A stretch of DNA of 64,000 nucleotides from Auricularia sp. M13 (taxonomy: Eukaryota > Basidiomycota > Agaricomycetes > Auriculariales > Auriculariaceae), in NCBI GenBank assembly GCA_037042915.1, contig CM073198.1, forward strand, positions 3,658,001-3,722,000, written 5' to 3'. The notes under the pieces were generated by a model. The model was not told where the DNA came from, did not search any database, and saw nothing but the letters and a program-made list of their open reading frames with translations. The number at the start of each line of letters is the position of its first letter. The first letter of the stretch is position 1. Positions 1 through 12,800 of the stretch are shown here, in pieces. The position numbers and the translations under genes were made by a program.

Positions 1-1
1 A

Positions 2-3000
2 CCGGACTCAACGGCCTGGCTGGAGAAAGCGAGCGTTGTCGTCAAGAAAGGCGAGGTCAACGCGGAGCAAATGCGAGTTCGGGACCGAGAAGAAAAGCTA
101 CGGCGCAGCGCCCAAGACCGCATTGCTTTCATGAAGCCGTGCGAGACGCCGCTCAGCAGTGAACATGTCGTACTGTGGCACGTCCTCCCGCGCGAAGCGT
201 ACCGACGCGATCCGCTCGCACTGCCGAAATTGCGAGATTTCTTCTATAACTCGTATACGCTCTTCCCCGCTCCTGAGCCTAATCAACACAGAAATCTCGT
301 GTACATTCGCACCAACGTCGACTACATTCCGCCACTGCCGCCTACATCGCTCCCCGTCCGGCGTACGGACGGCCGTTACGGCGCAGGCGAATTGTCGCGA
401 TATGCGCAATGGCATGAGATCGGCATGTGGTATCGCGCTTTCATTCCCCAGGGGCGCTCAGATGGCCGGCCGCACCGCAACGAGCATCAAGCTCTCGACC
501 AAGACATCGCGTGGTACGTGCCCGACTTTCCTGGCCATTTCACCTCCTGTGGCCGGAACATGTACATGTGTGGCGAGCAGCTCAGGCGGAAGATGCACAC
601 GTATTGGAAGATTGACTACGACAAGTTGCTGGACAACATGATTCGCCACCCCCGCCTTGTCGGCCAGCCCTATTCCATCGTCAACAGCGGTCTCCTCGCG
701 CTCGACCTGCTCACCCACCACCAAGTGACGAAGCGCGAGGCAGTGGAATCGATGGCGAGCTTCCAGCGGGCTCTGCTGGAGATGCGCGGCTGGAATGAAT
801 ATGTGCGCTGTCGAGTCTGGCTTCGCCAGTTGTCGGACCGCCATCCAGGCGCGCCGATGCTTCCCACCGCGAACGCAATGGATCGACGGACGCGACGTTG
901 GTCGCGCGGCGTCTTCACTCACGATCATGAGATCGCGGAGCGCTACGGGCAGTACGGCATCCCCGTTTTCATGGTCGAAGTGGTGTCCAGGGATTTTGTG
1001 CCGAATGTGGACCAGTACGCACCCGGCAGCATGGTCTTCATCAACGACCTGCTGCAGCTGCATCACGCGCGATGCGCCTGGAACGACTCGCGCGCTGTGT
1101 CCCACGTCGGAGCGTATCAGGAGGATCAGCATCTGCAATGGGGCCAACCTCCACCGCCTGCGACCGACGAATTCCGGCAAGACGACGATACCATTATGAA
1201 CGACGATGGGCCGGTGCCGCCACCGCCGCCCGCGCTGCCAGTCGCCGCGCTCCAAGTCGCCGCGCTGCCACTCCCCGTGTCGACAGTCCCCGCGCCGCAA
1301 CTCGCCGCGCCACAACTCGCCGTGCCGCCAGTCGCCGCGCTGCCACTCCCCGTGTCGACAGTCCCCGCGCCGCAACTCGCCGCGCCGCCAGTCCCCGCGA
1401 CCCAAGTCGCCGCGCTACAACTCGCCGCGCCACAACTCGCCGTGCCGCCAGTCGCCGCGCCGCAAGTCCCCGCGCCCAAAGTGTTGCCGGCGCCGCCGCC
1501 CGTTCCAGCGACGGTACCGCCAGGGCAACATCCACAAGCTTTGCCGTCGGCACAGACAGGATGGGCTAGCAGTTCGATGCTGACAGGTGCGTACCGGCGT
1601 TCAATTGTGCTACGCAGCAATTGATCTTGACTAAGTAGTTATTCCCTACGACGACGACCCCGGTCTCAACGACGTGCGCGGCGGCGTCGAGGACGCGATG
1701 GAGGTGGATATCCAGCAGGCAGTCCGTGGCCAGAAGCGTAAAGCCAAAGGTATGCTACATAGGACCTTGCGGCGTGAGGGTTAATGAGATGTATCAGGTC
1801 AACCCGGGCAGCAAAAGAAACCCCGCAGGGAAGAGCAGGCGCGTGGTGCGCAGAAGAAACAAGAGCGCGCAGCGAAGGCCGCGGACAAGGTGCGATGGCC
1901 GTACAGCAAGCGTCGTGCCGACAAGCCTCCGTATCCCGCCTGGTGGCCGCAGGACTGGCCCGTGGCAGAAGACGCCGTCGCAAAGACTTTGGGGCGATCC
2001 CAAGAGCGCGTCAAGATGCTGTCTTCTGCGCCCGACTTCCCGGTCGATGAAAAAGCAAATCCCGGGCGCCTGTTGCTAGTACCTGTCATGGAGCATCTCG
2101 TGGGCTTTCGCGGCGAGGACAAGGAGACGAAGCGTTCGCTCATGCTGGCCGCGTGGATGAGGATTCGACCGCAACGGATGCGCAGCCTGGCGACGCAGCC
2201 TATCCGAGAAGTTTCCAAGTTCGACCGGGAGGATTGGCGCGCCATCCTGCGCGCCGTCATCCCTGCAACTCGCGATGTGGAATGGACGAGAGCACTCGGA
2301 TTACATATCGAGCCCGAGCCCGAATCGATCCAGGTCGAGATGGATGTCGCACCGTCGCAGCTGCACATACCGTCTTTCGAGGCGTCATCCTCGATCTCGT
2401 CCTCGTCGTCTGCCGCATCGACTTACGCTTCCGAGCCTCCATCGACAGCACCCACTACGCGAGTGGCGAGCCCCGTCGAGGGTGCAGGCGGGCAGGGTTA
2501 CGACGCGGACGACGACGTCGACATGACGCGCGTCAACCCCGACGGCACTCGCATCGAGGTCGAGAGCCGGTACTTCGAGAATGCAGTGGGTGGGCAGCGC
2601 ACTTCGGACGGACGACTTTTGGCGCGCGAGGACGATCGTTACCTCCACGAGCCGTCGGGTTGGCGCTGGACAAAGAAGGGGAACAAACGAGCGCTCAAGG
2701 ACTTCGAGCACTTTGGCGAGGAAGGTGAAGGTGACGATGGCTATCTGGAGTTCAAGCTCTTCGGTCTCAAGGGCAACAATCGGGCCGATTACGAGGACTG
2801 TTTCCAGTGGTGGGATTACGAGAACGGCAGGGTGCTGTACTACCTCATGGACGACGGGATCTGCGAAGGCGGCGCTCTGGCAGGAGAGCGCTTGACGAAG
2901 CCGCTGCGGTTGTATAGCGGGAACACGCCCAAGTACCTGTATGGGACGAAGGACAAGCCGGTTCAGCTGCGCCTCTGGCCAGCGCAGTCCTTAGACGCTC

Positions 3001-4010
3001 CGTGAGTGCGCGACATCGCTGTGAGGACAAGATCACTAATTGCAACCTGCGCTACTAGCTTGCAGGTTCCCATGGACGCGCTCGGGGCGGTCGGCTCGCG
3101 CACGCGCAGCCGGAGATTCGCATTGGCAGTCAGCGAGTACGCCAAGCTCTACCCGAACGCGCCGCTGCCAGGAAGCCTTCCTCCAGCTGCACCTGCAGCT
3201 CCAGCCGGACCTGGACCCGAGCATCGCTCTTCCGGGCCGCAAGCTGCCTCCCCCTCAACATCCTTTGCGTCGTCCGCGCTGCAACCTTCATCCTCGCTCA
3301 CATCGTCTGCGCCGCAACTCACGGCAACATCACCGACGTCGTCGGCGCCGCAAGGTGCAGTCGCCTCCACCTCTACCGTCGCGTCGTCGGCGCCGCAGCC
3401 CACCGCAACGTCCTCGACGTCAGTCGCGCCCTCAGAAACGGGGCCGTTAATCGGCCCGACACCGCGTCAGCGCCTGCACGATGTGCTGCAGCCCGAGGAA
3501 GGCCCGTTGTTCTACAACAATCATATGCTGCCTGCGTTCGCATGTGCCCCGGGCGACTTGAAATACGTCTGGCCGTCCGCGGAATGGAGGACGATGATTA
3601 TCTGGGACATGGCCGAGCTCACGTTTCGCACTGCGCTATTCCAGCTCGATGACCATCTGCGTCGCGCGTACCCGTCGTGCGAGGCGCTGAACACGGAGTC
3701 GGTGCTCGAGCGTACGCGCATGATAACAGAGATCTGGGGCGACACAACGTTCGTGCCGAAAGGGCCGAGTCCTCTGACCGCTGCGGACTGGCGCCAGCGG
3801 CAAGCTTCAATACGGGCATTCCACCGCGTCGCGTCTACTTGGCCGCGCGCAGCTCTCCCCGCAATGCCCGATGCATTCGACGACGAGTCGCGTTTCGTCT
3901 CATTCGAGCAACACGTCTGGCGCGCCTATGCCCAGACGTATTCAGATTACTTCCTGCGCGAGCCGCCAGTTCCGATGTTGTACCCGACCGTTGTGCCGTG
4001 GTCCGAGTAG
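2..4010 (+). CDS. Large uncharacterised proline-rich protein, 5' end outside the window
   Basis: I do not recognise the family. The frame is open from base 2, so the true start probably lies upstream. Four exons join in frame: 2-1586, 1639-1749, 1798-3001 and 3059-4010, about 1280 residues in view. The introns are 52, 48 and 57 bp with donors GTGCGT, GTATGC and GTGAGT and acceptors TAG, CAG and TAG. The first 400 residues look globular (many W, Y and H). A low-complexity Pro/Ala/Val segment follows (1230-1490), then a basic linker (QKRKAK), a second globular part, a Ser/Ala/Pro-rich linker (3180-3450) and a globular C-terminus ending in a TAG. No signal peptide or catalytic motif is visible. 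The phase continuity of all three introns is the main support for one gene rather than three. Confidence 0.7.
1230..1490 (+). repeat. Intragenic Pro/Ala/Val tandem repeats
   Basis: A short GC-rich unit coding for variations of PxxAAxQxAAP is repeated. Inside it, a block of about 54 bp containing CCCGTGTCGACAGTCCCCGC occurs twice (near 1276 and 1357). The repeats keep the reading frame of the surrounding gene and probably form a flexible linker that varies in length between strains. Confidence 0.75.
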
Positions 4011-4289
4011 ATACGTGTCTCGTCTAATTTTTTGTGCCTCTCAATGTCAGTGAGGAAAATTGACTACGCAAATGCCTGTTCCCAGACAGTTGGCAAGTGT
4101 TGATTTTAGTGAATCTTCGACGATGACTCCGATAGTGACCGCTCGACGGGGGATCACTCGAGGAAAGCAGTGGTGCGTGTTCATTTATTTCAGCTCGAGA
4201 ACAATTCTGAGTTGACGTTGACAAGAAAAAACCGATTTATTTGGTGAAGAAAAATCAAGGAAGATCAACGGATGGGACGGTGAGCAGCA
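4011..4289. other. Intergenic, convergent gene ends
   Basis: This holds the 3' flanks of the plus-strand gene before it and the minus-strand gene after it. I see no open frame or repeat of note. Confidence 0.5.
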
Positions 4290-5332
4290 TCAAACAATCA
4301 TTGTGTGAGTGGGAGGGGATAACTTTACGCAGGCATAGGCGAAGACGACGCAATAGAAGGTCGCCAGGGCAGACCCAGAGCTAGCGACGAAATTGATCAA
4401 GACGGCGCGGTCGGGGTAGCGCGCAAGAAGAAACACTGCGGCTGCGAAGATGAGGGCAAGGCTCGCGCACGCCATCACCGTCAGCAGACAGAACGGTGGG
4501 AAGCGTGGTCGTTCATGGGCGAGCGTCTGCCAGAAGTACGCAAGCACAATGCCTATGGCCTAAGTGATACGCGTGTGAGTGCATAAAATGGCGAACTAAG
4601 ATGCGAAGCGAACAAACCTGCAAGCGTCCATAGTGAGTCGGCAGTTCTTCGATATGCAGCGCGTCTGCATTTTGGGCCGCATTCTCGACAGTCTCGGAGA
4701 AGGTGAGGTTCACAATAATAAATCACTCATTGAAGGCTTACCTGCGGCGTTGACCAAGCAGGCGGCGTGGCCATATCACGACCGTGCGCGCCAGCAACGA
4801 GCTGGCCGTCCATGTCGGAGACTGTGTCGTCCTCCGTCCCCTGGATGTTGTCGAGCAGCGACCCCTGCTGGTCGTCACGACGCGCGTGTACGACGTCGCG
4901 CAGTTCGAACGCAACGTCGAGCCGCGGCGCCATATCAACGCTGGCCGCGAGATTGCGAAGCGCGCGGTCACGGACGACGCGGCTCTGGGTCGGCAGAGGA
5001 CGCGACGTCAGCGGTGGGGGCACGGTCTCGCAAACGCCACGCACCAATTCCTCGACGGCGTCAGCGCCGGCTGAGTGCACGTCGCGCCCCTGTCGGTGCA
5101 AAATATCCTCAGTCAGAGCGGCGGTACGGCGTTGGGCATCGCGCTCGAGCGAGCTCCAACGGCCAAGTGCCACTGGCGACACATTGGGATGGCACAGTGC
5201 CATGTATCCATGTGCGCTCGCAGGCTCGGCCAGCAGAGTGTTTAGCGCCAGCTGGGAGGCGGGCGTCGCGTCCCAGAGCTCCTGCTCAGCGCATTGCTCG
5301 CAGTCGCGCAACGGGTTGGCGGCGCCGTACAT
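4290..5332 (-). CDS. Uncharacterised protein with a C-terminal membrane hairpin
   Basis: Three exons in phase 0 on the minus strand: 5332-4742, 4692-4618 and 4559-4290. Introns are 49 and 58 bp with donors GTAAGC and GTTTGT. The product is about 311 residues. The start is the first in-frame ATG (MYGAANPL); the frame upstream is open into GC-rich sequence but has only a GTG. The first 220 residues are polar, with an Arg-rich middle. The last exon encodes two hydrophobic stretches (around LLTVMACASLALIFAAAVFLL and VASSGSALATFYCVVFAYA) separated by a short charged loop, consistent with two membrane spans. The exon structure resembles small membrane proteins common in Agaricomycetes, but I cannot assign a named domain or function. 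Confidence 0.6.
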
Positions 5333-5389
5333 CGAGCGAGAGCAAGGGCGGCGCTGTCCGGCTTGACAGCTTGGAATTGCTCCCACCGC

Positions 5390-6030
5390 CCCTCGTCTCT
5401 GCCCGCCTTCGCCGAGCGCCTGCTTATCTTCCCGCCCTGCGCGTTCACCACGCCCGCTCGTCTACCCGCTGCGCGACCCCTCGCCGTCGCCCCCCCGTGC
5501 TCGTCTGCGCGCCGCGCCCGCCTCGCCGCTCGTCTTCCCGCCGCCGCCGTCCGCCTACCCGTCTTCCCGCGCGCCCGCCTGTTCGCCTTTGCCCCGTACG
5601 AGCAGGCGCGCAGACGCGCACAGGCGAACATCCGGACGCCTGCGCGCCCGTTCACCCGCCCGCTGTCGCGTCGCCGCCGCCCACCCGCCGCTCGTTTTCC
5701 CGCCGCCGCCGTCCGTCTGCCCGTCTTCCCGCGTGCCCGCGCGCTCGCGCGCTCGCCCGCGCAGACGGGCAAGGGCGCGCGCGGCCGCTCATCTGCGCGC
5801 CGTCGCCGACGTCTCGCCCCGCCGCCCGCAGTCGTCCGCGCGCGCTCATATATCCGCCGCGCCCACCCGCCGCCTGCTCGCCACGTGCCCATCCCCCCGC
5901 GCGCCCGCGCGCTCGTGCCTTGTCGCCGTCTCGCGCACGCGCTGATACGCAGACGCGCTAAGGCAGTCTGCCCGCCATTGTCACCGTCCCGTCCCGCTAC
6001 TCTCCCCGCCTGCTCGTCTGCCTGACAAGA
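5390..6030. repeat. GC-rich C-biased repeat region upstream of the membrane-protein gene
   Basis: The plus strand is strongly C-biased (CCCGC, CGCCCG). A segment containing TTCCCGCCGCCGCCGTCCG occurs twice, near 5535 and 5697, with similar flanks, so at least one duplication of about 160 bp is present. Long open frames here on both strands are low-complexity Arg/Ala/Pro and are composition artefacts. Confidence 0.6.
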
Positions 6031-6306
6031 CTGTACATCCGCAATGTATAATTCATCCAACATTTTCATACTCTCTTGTTTCACGCCCGCTCTCATGCCA
6101 TGAATATAAAGAAATAAAAGAGAACTTGACTTGCAGCCTGAATGACTGCTTGACATCCTTGAATCATTCGGTAATGCCCACTGACTTTGCATCGTTCGCT
6201 CATGATGGCTACTGACTTAGCAGCTGAGACCGCCTCAACTGACCGGTGGTTTCAGCGCCGGTCAGTCGAGGGTCTCAGCAGACACACCCATACTATGTAT
6301 ATTACT
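6031..6306. other. AT-richer intergenic region
   Basis: It contains AATAAA-like words (around 6110) and no credible coding frame. It precedes the TATA box of the GRF gene. Confidence 0.4.
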
Positions 6307-6314
6307 TATAAAAG
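6307..6314 (+). promoter_or_regulatory. TATA box upstream of the GRF zinc-finger gene
   Basis: TATAAAAG lies about 250 bp before an ATG in a strong context (CCACCATGGC, ATG at 6566). It is followed by short GGGGTACCCC-like and GGGGCACC inverted motifs. Assignment to this gene rests on orientation and spacing. Confidence 0.4.
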
Positions 6315-6565
6315 GGGGCATGCAGCCCACAATCCGGGGTACCCCAACCCCAGCTCATATGTGGGGCACCGCATATCCGGGGCAATTATCCCAGAAAGAG
6401 GCCGCTTCGGATATCCGCTACTCTGACGTAGTGTACAATAGCCTCGAGTCCGGTAGAGTTGACTGTAACGGGTGACGCCTAGGATATTTGTGACCGGCGC
6501 CAATGGATTGAACTCCGTGAAGGATCCGATTTGACTCCGGACCTCTTGCTCGTTCGCAACCCACC

Positions 6566-6819
6566 ATGGCAGCCAGCCGCCCCCGAGCTTACTCGCTCCT
6601 TGGATTGGAACCTCTACCATGGCCGCATCTGTATACCGCGCCGACGCCGTCGACGGCCTCCAAGATCGTCTGCCCAGTCGGGACTACAAGCAGGAGGCCC
6701 CCTTTTGAGTTTTCGTCGCTTTGCAGGACTGGCTGAGGGAGGAGGGCAACCACAATCTGCTCGGGTACAACACCGGCAGCAGTGTGCGCTCATTTCCTTA
6801 GTATGTTGTTGTTTTATCT

Positions 6820-6859
<40 letters not shown>

Positions 6860-9800
6860 GTGGAGCACTAGGAGGACTTGGCACACATAGTGATTCAGTC
6901 TCCTCCCTACCCCGCGCGGAGCGCGGGGAGCTGGGTTGGCGGGCGGAACGCCCGCCATGGTACAATTGAAGCTCTTCTCGGAGAAATTCCTTTAGCACGC
7001 CCTGGGCGGGCAGTGTGGGGCTCGGACCAGGCGGTTTATCCTATACCGCGTGCATGTTGTGCAGGTCCCATACCCACTAAAACTCCGGGAAGGGGCGAAA
7101 GTCCGGTGCGGACGTCTGTACCGCGGGGTCTTAGGTCCCCCCAAGGAAGGTGGCTCCTGTCGTCAAGGAGATTCTTCCACGTGTCCTGGACGAGGAACTT
7201 GTCCAGGGCCTTTGCCCGGAACCTGTACTTATTCGTCAGCGCGAAATCGGAACTTTTGCGGAGGTTAATGACTTGTCGCCATCGGGCCTCCACCTCGGCA
7301 TCCGTCAGGGCCCAGTCCTGGTTGTCTGAGTGCTGTATACGCTTTTCACACCTGATTTTCCAGATCAGGAACACAGATTCTGACACCACAATGCGGAAGG
7401 CCTGCTCGCTTGCTTTGTTCCTGTCGCTTATCCCCCCGGGCAGGAGGGCGTTCGCACAGCCCCATATGAGGCCAATGTCAATAGCTACGTGTATTCTTTT
7501 CTCCACTAAGAAAGATTGCACCAGTTGCCAAATCACTTCTCTGCCCGTATCCGGGCACTGGAAGAGGATGTGCTCTAGGCTCTCCACAGTGTTGCACGAC
7601 GGGCAACGTTCATAGTCCTTCCAGGGCATCGGCATCTTGCTGAAATATGGTCCAATCTTGTGGGCCCCATGGATCCCCTTCCAGAGGAACGCACGTACAT
7701 TCCTGGAGAAATCGCGGCTCTGCAGGCCCGTCCAGATTTGCTTATCGGAGGGGGACGCCTCGCTGACCTGCATGACCGAGTCGCGCACTCTCTGCAGGTT
7801 TGCCGTCGTCTGGCGACGGTGCGACCTGTTCTGTTTCTTGCTGGCCCTGATTGCCCGGAGGGCGTCCCGCTGGCATATATTCTGCAAGCTTATGCCTGGT
7901 GCATCGAAAGGGGACAGCCACGCAAGATCTGGCTCATATGGCCCGCCCGCGTCTGCAGCGAGCTGGGCGCGCCTGTAAGTGACTGTGCCCCCCAATTCCA
8001 GGTGGATTCCAGGTGGAAAAATGCAACTATGCAAAAAAAGTGTCAGAATGTCAAATGCATCATATTTTGATGGTATACCCCTCAGGTGGAATTTGGGTGG
8101 AATTCCACTGGACCGTTGGATCGGATGGGCCAGAATGGCCGAATTCCAGTGGAATTCCACTGGAAACAATGTGGAAATTCATCAAAAACTGTGATTAAGT
8201 GTTAGGTTAGGTTAAGTTAGGTTAGGTTAGGTTAGGAGTTAGGTTAGGTTAGGTTAGGTTAGGGGTTAGGTTAGGTTAGGTTAGGTTAGGTTACTAGAAC
8301 GTTTTCATGTTTCCTGAGGCGGCTGTGCATCTCTGAACCTTATTTGTGATGTCTAACATAATTTTTCACCCCTTAGAAAATATTTTGTCTGGAGCAGGTT
8401 TTCCACCGGAATTCCACCTGGAATCCTCCTGGAACCAGGGGGCAGTGTCAGGTTCTCGGGCGCGGACGCGGGTTTGTTTCACTTCTGGCCAGTCCTTTAG
8501 GCGCTTCTTATCAACGTACGTTAGCGTCGTGGGTCCTGTACGAGCTCGCAGGGCTGCAGCGGCAGCTCGGAATTCATCCGTCGCTGAGGGGACGTCCAGC
8601 CAGCCGGCTGCGACGTGCTCCTGGAGACGTGTGGTGAGCGCGCTGACTACGATCTTGCAGGTAGTGACTATGTGCAGAGTGCAGTTCCGATTCGTGCGTT
8701 CCACGGCGGCGTACAGGCCTATGGCCGAGCTTCTGATGAACGAGTGTTCGAGGCCTACACAGCCTGCATCTAAATCCAGGTCGGGGTCATCTGGGAAATG
8801 CAGTGAGAAGCCCCCTCTAGCTTGGGCGGTGTTCGACCTCGCCATTCCGCCGCAGACCACGACGTGGATCACGTGGTCTGTCGCTGCCACGTGATCTTTG
8901 TGGCCCACTGGGCGGAGCATATTCTCGGTCGCCGACATTCGCACTATGGCCAGGGAGTCCACGCAAATCCTGTAGAGGTCGTGGATCGATTGGTCGTCCG
9001 TCGATTCGTCAAAGACTAGGGCTTCGCCGTCGTTCAATGCCGTCGCTCTGGTGTCTGCTAGGCTGTCCCAGAGATCTCGGCTGACTTCCGCATATTGCGT
9101 GGACGTATTCCATTTCTCGGATATGTTGCTAAGGATGTCAGCGGCCAAATCCTGGCACTTGTAGGGGTGACGGCAGCCTTCTAATCTGTCTTCGATGCAG
9201 TTGGCGCAGATACACTCGTCCGATTGCTCATGGTCCAGTTCGTCCAGTTCTGCAATCTCCTCCAGGTGTTCTAAGGTCCTCACCGCGTGTTGGGATTTCA
9301 GGCATTGCAGCGCCGTTTGCGTGCCTCTCGGGACTGGCATCACCAGGAGGGCCTTGTGGCCCCATGCTGGCATACAGTCGCGGACATGTTGGCTGATGGA
9401 CGGTGCGTCAAGTGCCAGGTGGTACTTTCGTGCAACAGTGATCATCTGTTTCAGGATCGGGGGGAGTTTCCTCATGTTCGGGCGCCAATTCTGCACGAAA
9501 GGGTCCACGCGCGCGCCGAGCGGAATTCTAGATTTATCTTTCCCAATTATGGCCTTGCGGAAAATTTCGTCGGCTAGAAATGCCCAGGCTGGGCGCTGGT
9601 CAGTCGGGGTGAGGTAGGCGCTGATCCAGACCATGCACTGGGCTTCGTTACGCTCGGCGACGTGAAGCAGGTTCAGTCCGCCCTCGGATCTGGGCATTCG
9701 TAGGGTCTCCATATTAATTGGATGCCTGTAGGAAAAATCCCACATGAAGTCGAGTATTACTTTATCCAGTTGCTTCTCAATGCACTTCGGCATCCCCTGG

Positions 9801-12800
9801 GCCGCAGTCAGGTATTGAGTGTATCCACCAACAATCGATTGGACAAGCATGCTCTTGCCGTTCAAGGTCGGGTTTAGGCCCTGCCAGCGGCCTAGACTTT
9901 CAATAATTCGGTCCTCTATGGACGACCATGCTGCAGCGACCTGGACACCGTTACCAGGCCAGGCCCCTAGGATTCTCGTGACCTCACCGTCACGGGCGAT
10001 TCGCACGTGGTCCGGGATACGGGACGCTGCGGGGGACGCTCTCCTGGTCGCCAGGAGGCTTGTTCTATAGTCCTTGGTTCCGAGTGGGATAATCTCGGTC
10101 TTCTTGGTGTTGAACTTCGCGCCTGACGCTCTGCACCAGGGTTTCAGGATTTCCAACAGATCATCGTATGAGTCGTTTTCGCTGAGATAGACGGTCGTGT
10201 CGTCCGCATAGAGAGTCGCTATGATCTTCTCTTCTATCCCGCCGATTCTGTATCCATAGAGAGCAGATTTTCGTAGCATTTCCGCCAGAGGCTCGATTGC
10301 TAGGTTAAAGAGGAGGCAAGAGAGCGGGTCCCCTTGTCGGACTCCTCTTGTCACTTTGAACTTTTCGCTCAGTTTGCCATTGATCATCACGGCAGTGTAT
10401 GCGTTCGCATACAGGGCTTCTGTTGTTTTGACGAAACGTTCGGGGAGTCCGAAACGTCTCAGGACTATGAGTAGATAGTCGTGGCAGATCTTGTCGTATG
10501 CTTTTTCCTGGTCAAGGGCTACAACCATGCCATTTTGTTCGGTCGCTTCAGCGAAACTTAGCATTAGGGTGACGAGTTTAGTCTGATCCGTGATGCTCCG
10601 GCCTCTCACAAACCCGGCCTGTGCGCGGTGGATGATTTCAGGGGCCGCCTTGGCCAGTCTGGTGGCCAGAGACTTTGTGAACAACTTATAATCTGTGTTG
10701 AGGAGGGTGATCGGTCTATAGTTCACTATATCCGAGCGGTCGCCTTTTTTGTACAGAGGGCACATCCAGCCTTCTGCAAAGGAGGAGCCCTCTATGATTC
10801 CATAATCTTCGATGTCGTTGAAAACGGCCATAAGGACTAGTGCGATGTCGAAAGATTCCGTCGCCTGTGACGCAGTGCTATGCTTTCTCTGAAGAGCTTT
10901 CCATAATTCGTACGTGAAGCCGTCGATTCCGGCAGCCTTCTCATCCGGCGCTGCAAGAATTGTCGATACTATTTCGTCATAGGTGGTTTTGCGGTCCAGT
11001 TCGCGTTTGTGTTCCGGTTGAACGAGGCGAACAATATGGTCGAGGACTTGAGTGGTGGCATTCTCCCTGAGGGCGAGATTTGCTTCGATGTCATCTGCTT
11101 GTAAATCTTCGTGGTAATTCCGTGCAAGGCTGGCCATGTCAGCCGTTTTTGTAGCATATACCCCCTGGGGGTCGTTAGGGCGCCTGAGGGAGAGGATGGT
11201 GTCCCGAGGTCTGGCGGAGCGGGTCCACCCGAACCAAGACTTGCTCATAGTTTCGCCCGTAGCCCATGCTCTGACCCGTCTTGATTCAAAAGTTTTGGCC
11301 GAGATCTCGTCCTTATGATCAAATAGATCTAGTTCGGCTTTCCTGACACGTTCTGACCCTCTTGCGAGTGACTGGGGGGATCTGGCCTGCCGCAGCTGTC
11401 TGATTGCAGCATCCCGCTCCAGTTGCCGTTTCTTGAGTTTGGATTTCTTGGCGCATTCAATTTCACGTGATCGACGTAGAGCTATCGCGCGGATGGAGCG
11501 TTTGAAATTGGCCCATAATGTCTGAGGATTGCAGGTGGCATCCCGCGGTTGCTCGCGTTGGAATATAATTTGTTTTTGGGTGACCAGGCCCACAGAGATG
11601 ATTTCAGTCATAAACTCCTTGTCACGCACGAGGTCAGCACGCATAGACCAGCGGCCAGGGCCAACTTCCGGCATATTCGGGTTGACGAACTCTGCCGATA
11701 TCCTGCTGTGGTCGTCAGCGTTGAGATTAGAGGCCGTGATCGACCAGCATCGACTTGCCAGCATGAGTGCTCTCGAGACGTAGATGCGATCTATACGAGA
11801 CATTGATGTTCTGGCCGCGTTCCTCCAGGACCATTCTACCGCTCCAGGGTATGTGTGCCGCCAACCGTCTGAGACGCGGAGGAAATGTTTTAGACTGGTA
11901 AAGAACTCTGGTGCGTCTATCCTAGAAAGTTTTGCTGGGAAACGATCGATTCCGTCCTCCACGAAATTGAAGTCGCCGATGAGAATGTCCGGCTTGGGGA
12001 GATGGCCTTGTTGTGCTCGTAGCGCAGCCTCGATCTCGTTCCAGAAAGAGAAATTGTCGTTTCTATCCGTCGGTGCGTACACAGCAAGTACGGAGATCTT
12101 GTCCTCTCGCTGCCATGTCATCGTCACCTGGACAGCGCGTCCTGGAACAATGACTTGGTGGCTGAGGTCCTGCGTATTAGTCAGGAGTTTGTTGAAAACC
12201 AGGGCGACGCCACCAGCCCCAGTCTCGTTCCCGGGAAGAGCAGTATTTACCACGTGAAGGTGTTTATAGAATTCGTGGATGTCCTCGACGTGTTCTGCAT
12301 TTAGATGGGTTTCTTGGATTGCCATAACGCCTATTTTCTCTCTGCGAATATCATCCGCAAGACGGCGCCATTTAGAACTCCCTGCAATACCTGTAGCTCC
12401 CCTTCCGCGCATATTTTCGGAGGCAACGAGCAGGCGGGCTTTGGTTTTCTTGCGTGACCTCGTGTCGCCATCGTCCTGATGGGGCTGCGCCCTCGGGCGC
12501 ACTGGTGCATGATGAGGGTGGTCTCCAGCACGTGCTGGTGTGACCGGAACTGCGAGTATTGTTGCTCGACTTGGTGGCCGGGCCTGAAGGGGCTCCGGGT
12601 GGGTAGGAGAGCTACCCTGCCTGCTTGCTGTGACCTCGACACCATCATCTGCGACCTGACGGGCAGGCGGCCGTAGTGACGCTCCGGCGTGAGAGGACGA
12701 AGAACCAGACCAGTCGACGGATCCTGTGGGTGATGTAGTATGATTGTTAGGTTGTGCTGCATTTTCGTATACCTGGGCCAGCTTACCCTGGGTTACTAGC

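Noticed and set aside
5242-6192. 316-codon minus-strand and 442-codon plus-strand frames in the GC-rich region
   Set aside because: Low-complexity Arg/Ala/Pro on both strands; the frames arise from stop-poor GC-rich sequence.
6619-6708. Short frame from ATG 6619 with a TGA, as a nonsense mutation in the GRF gene
   Set aside because: An upstream ATG at 6566 in a better context can splice (GTCTGC or GTCGGG to TTTGCAG at 6726) into the same downstream phase, so no nonsense mutation is needed.
6822-6858. Poly(T) run as a transcription terminator for the plus-strand gene
   Set aside because: It is the poly(A) tail of the minus-strand LINE, abutting the target duplication.
8202-8294. TTAGG array as a real telomere
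   Set aside because: It is interstitial, a pentamer, under 100 bp and enclosed by inverted repeats inside a LINE.
7979-8449. GTGAC/GTGTC as a firm target duplication of the MITE
   Set aside because: Only four of five bases match and alternative end positions are possible; noted as a suggestion only.
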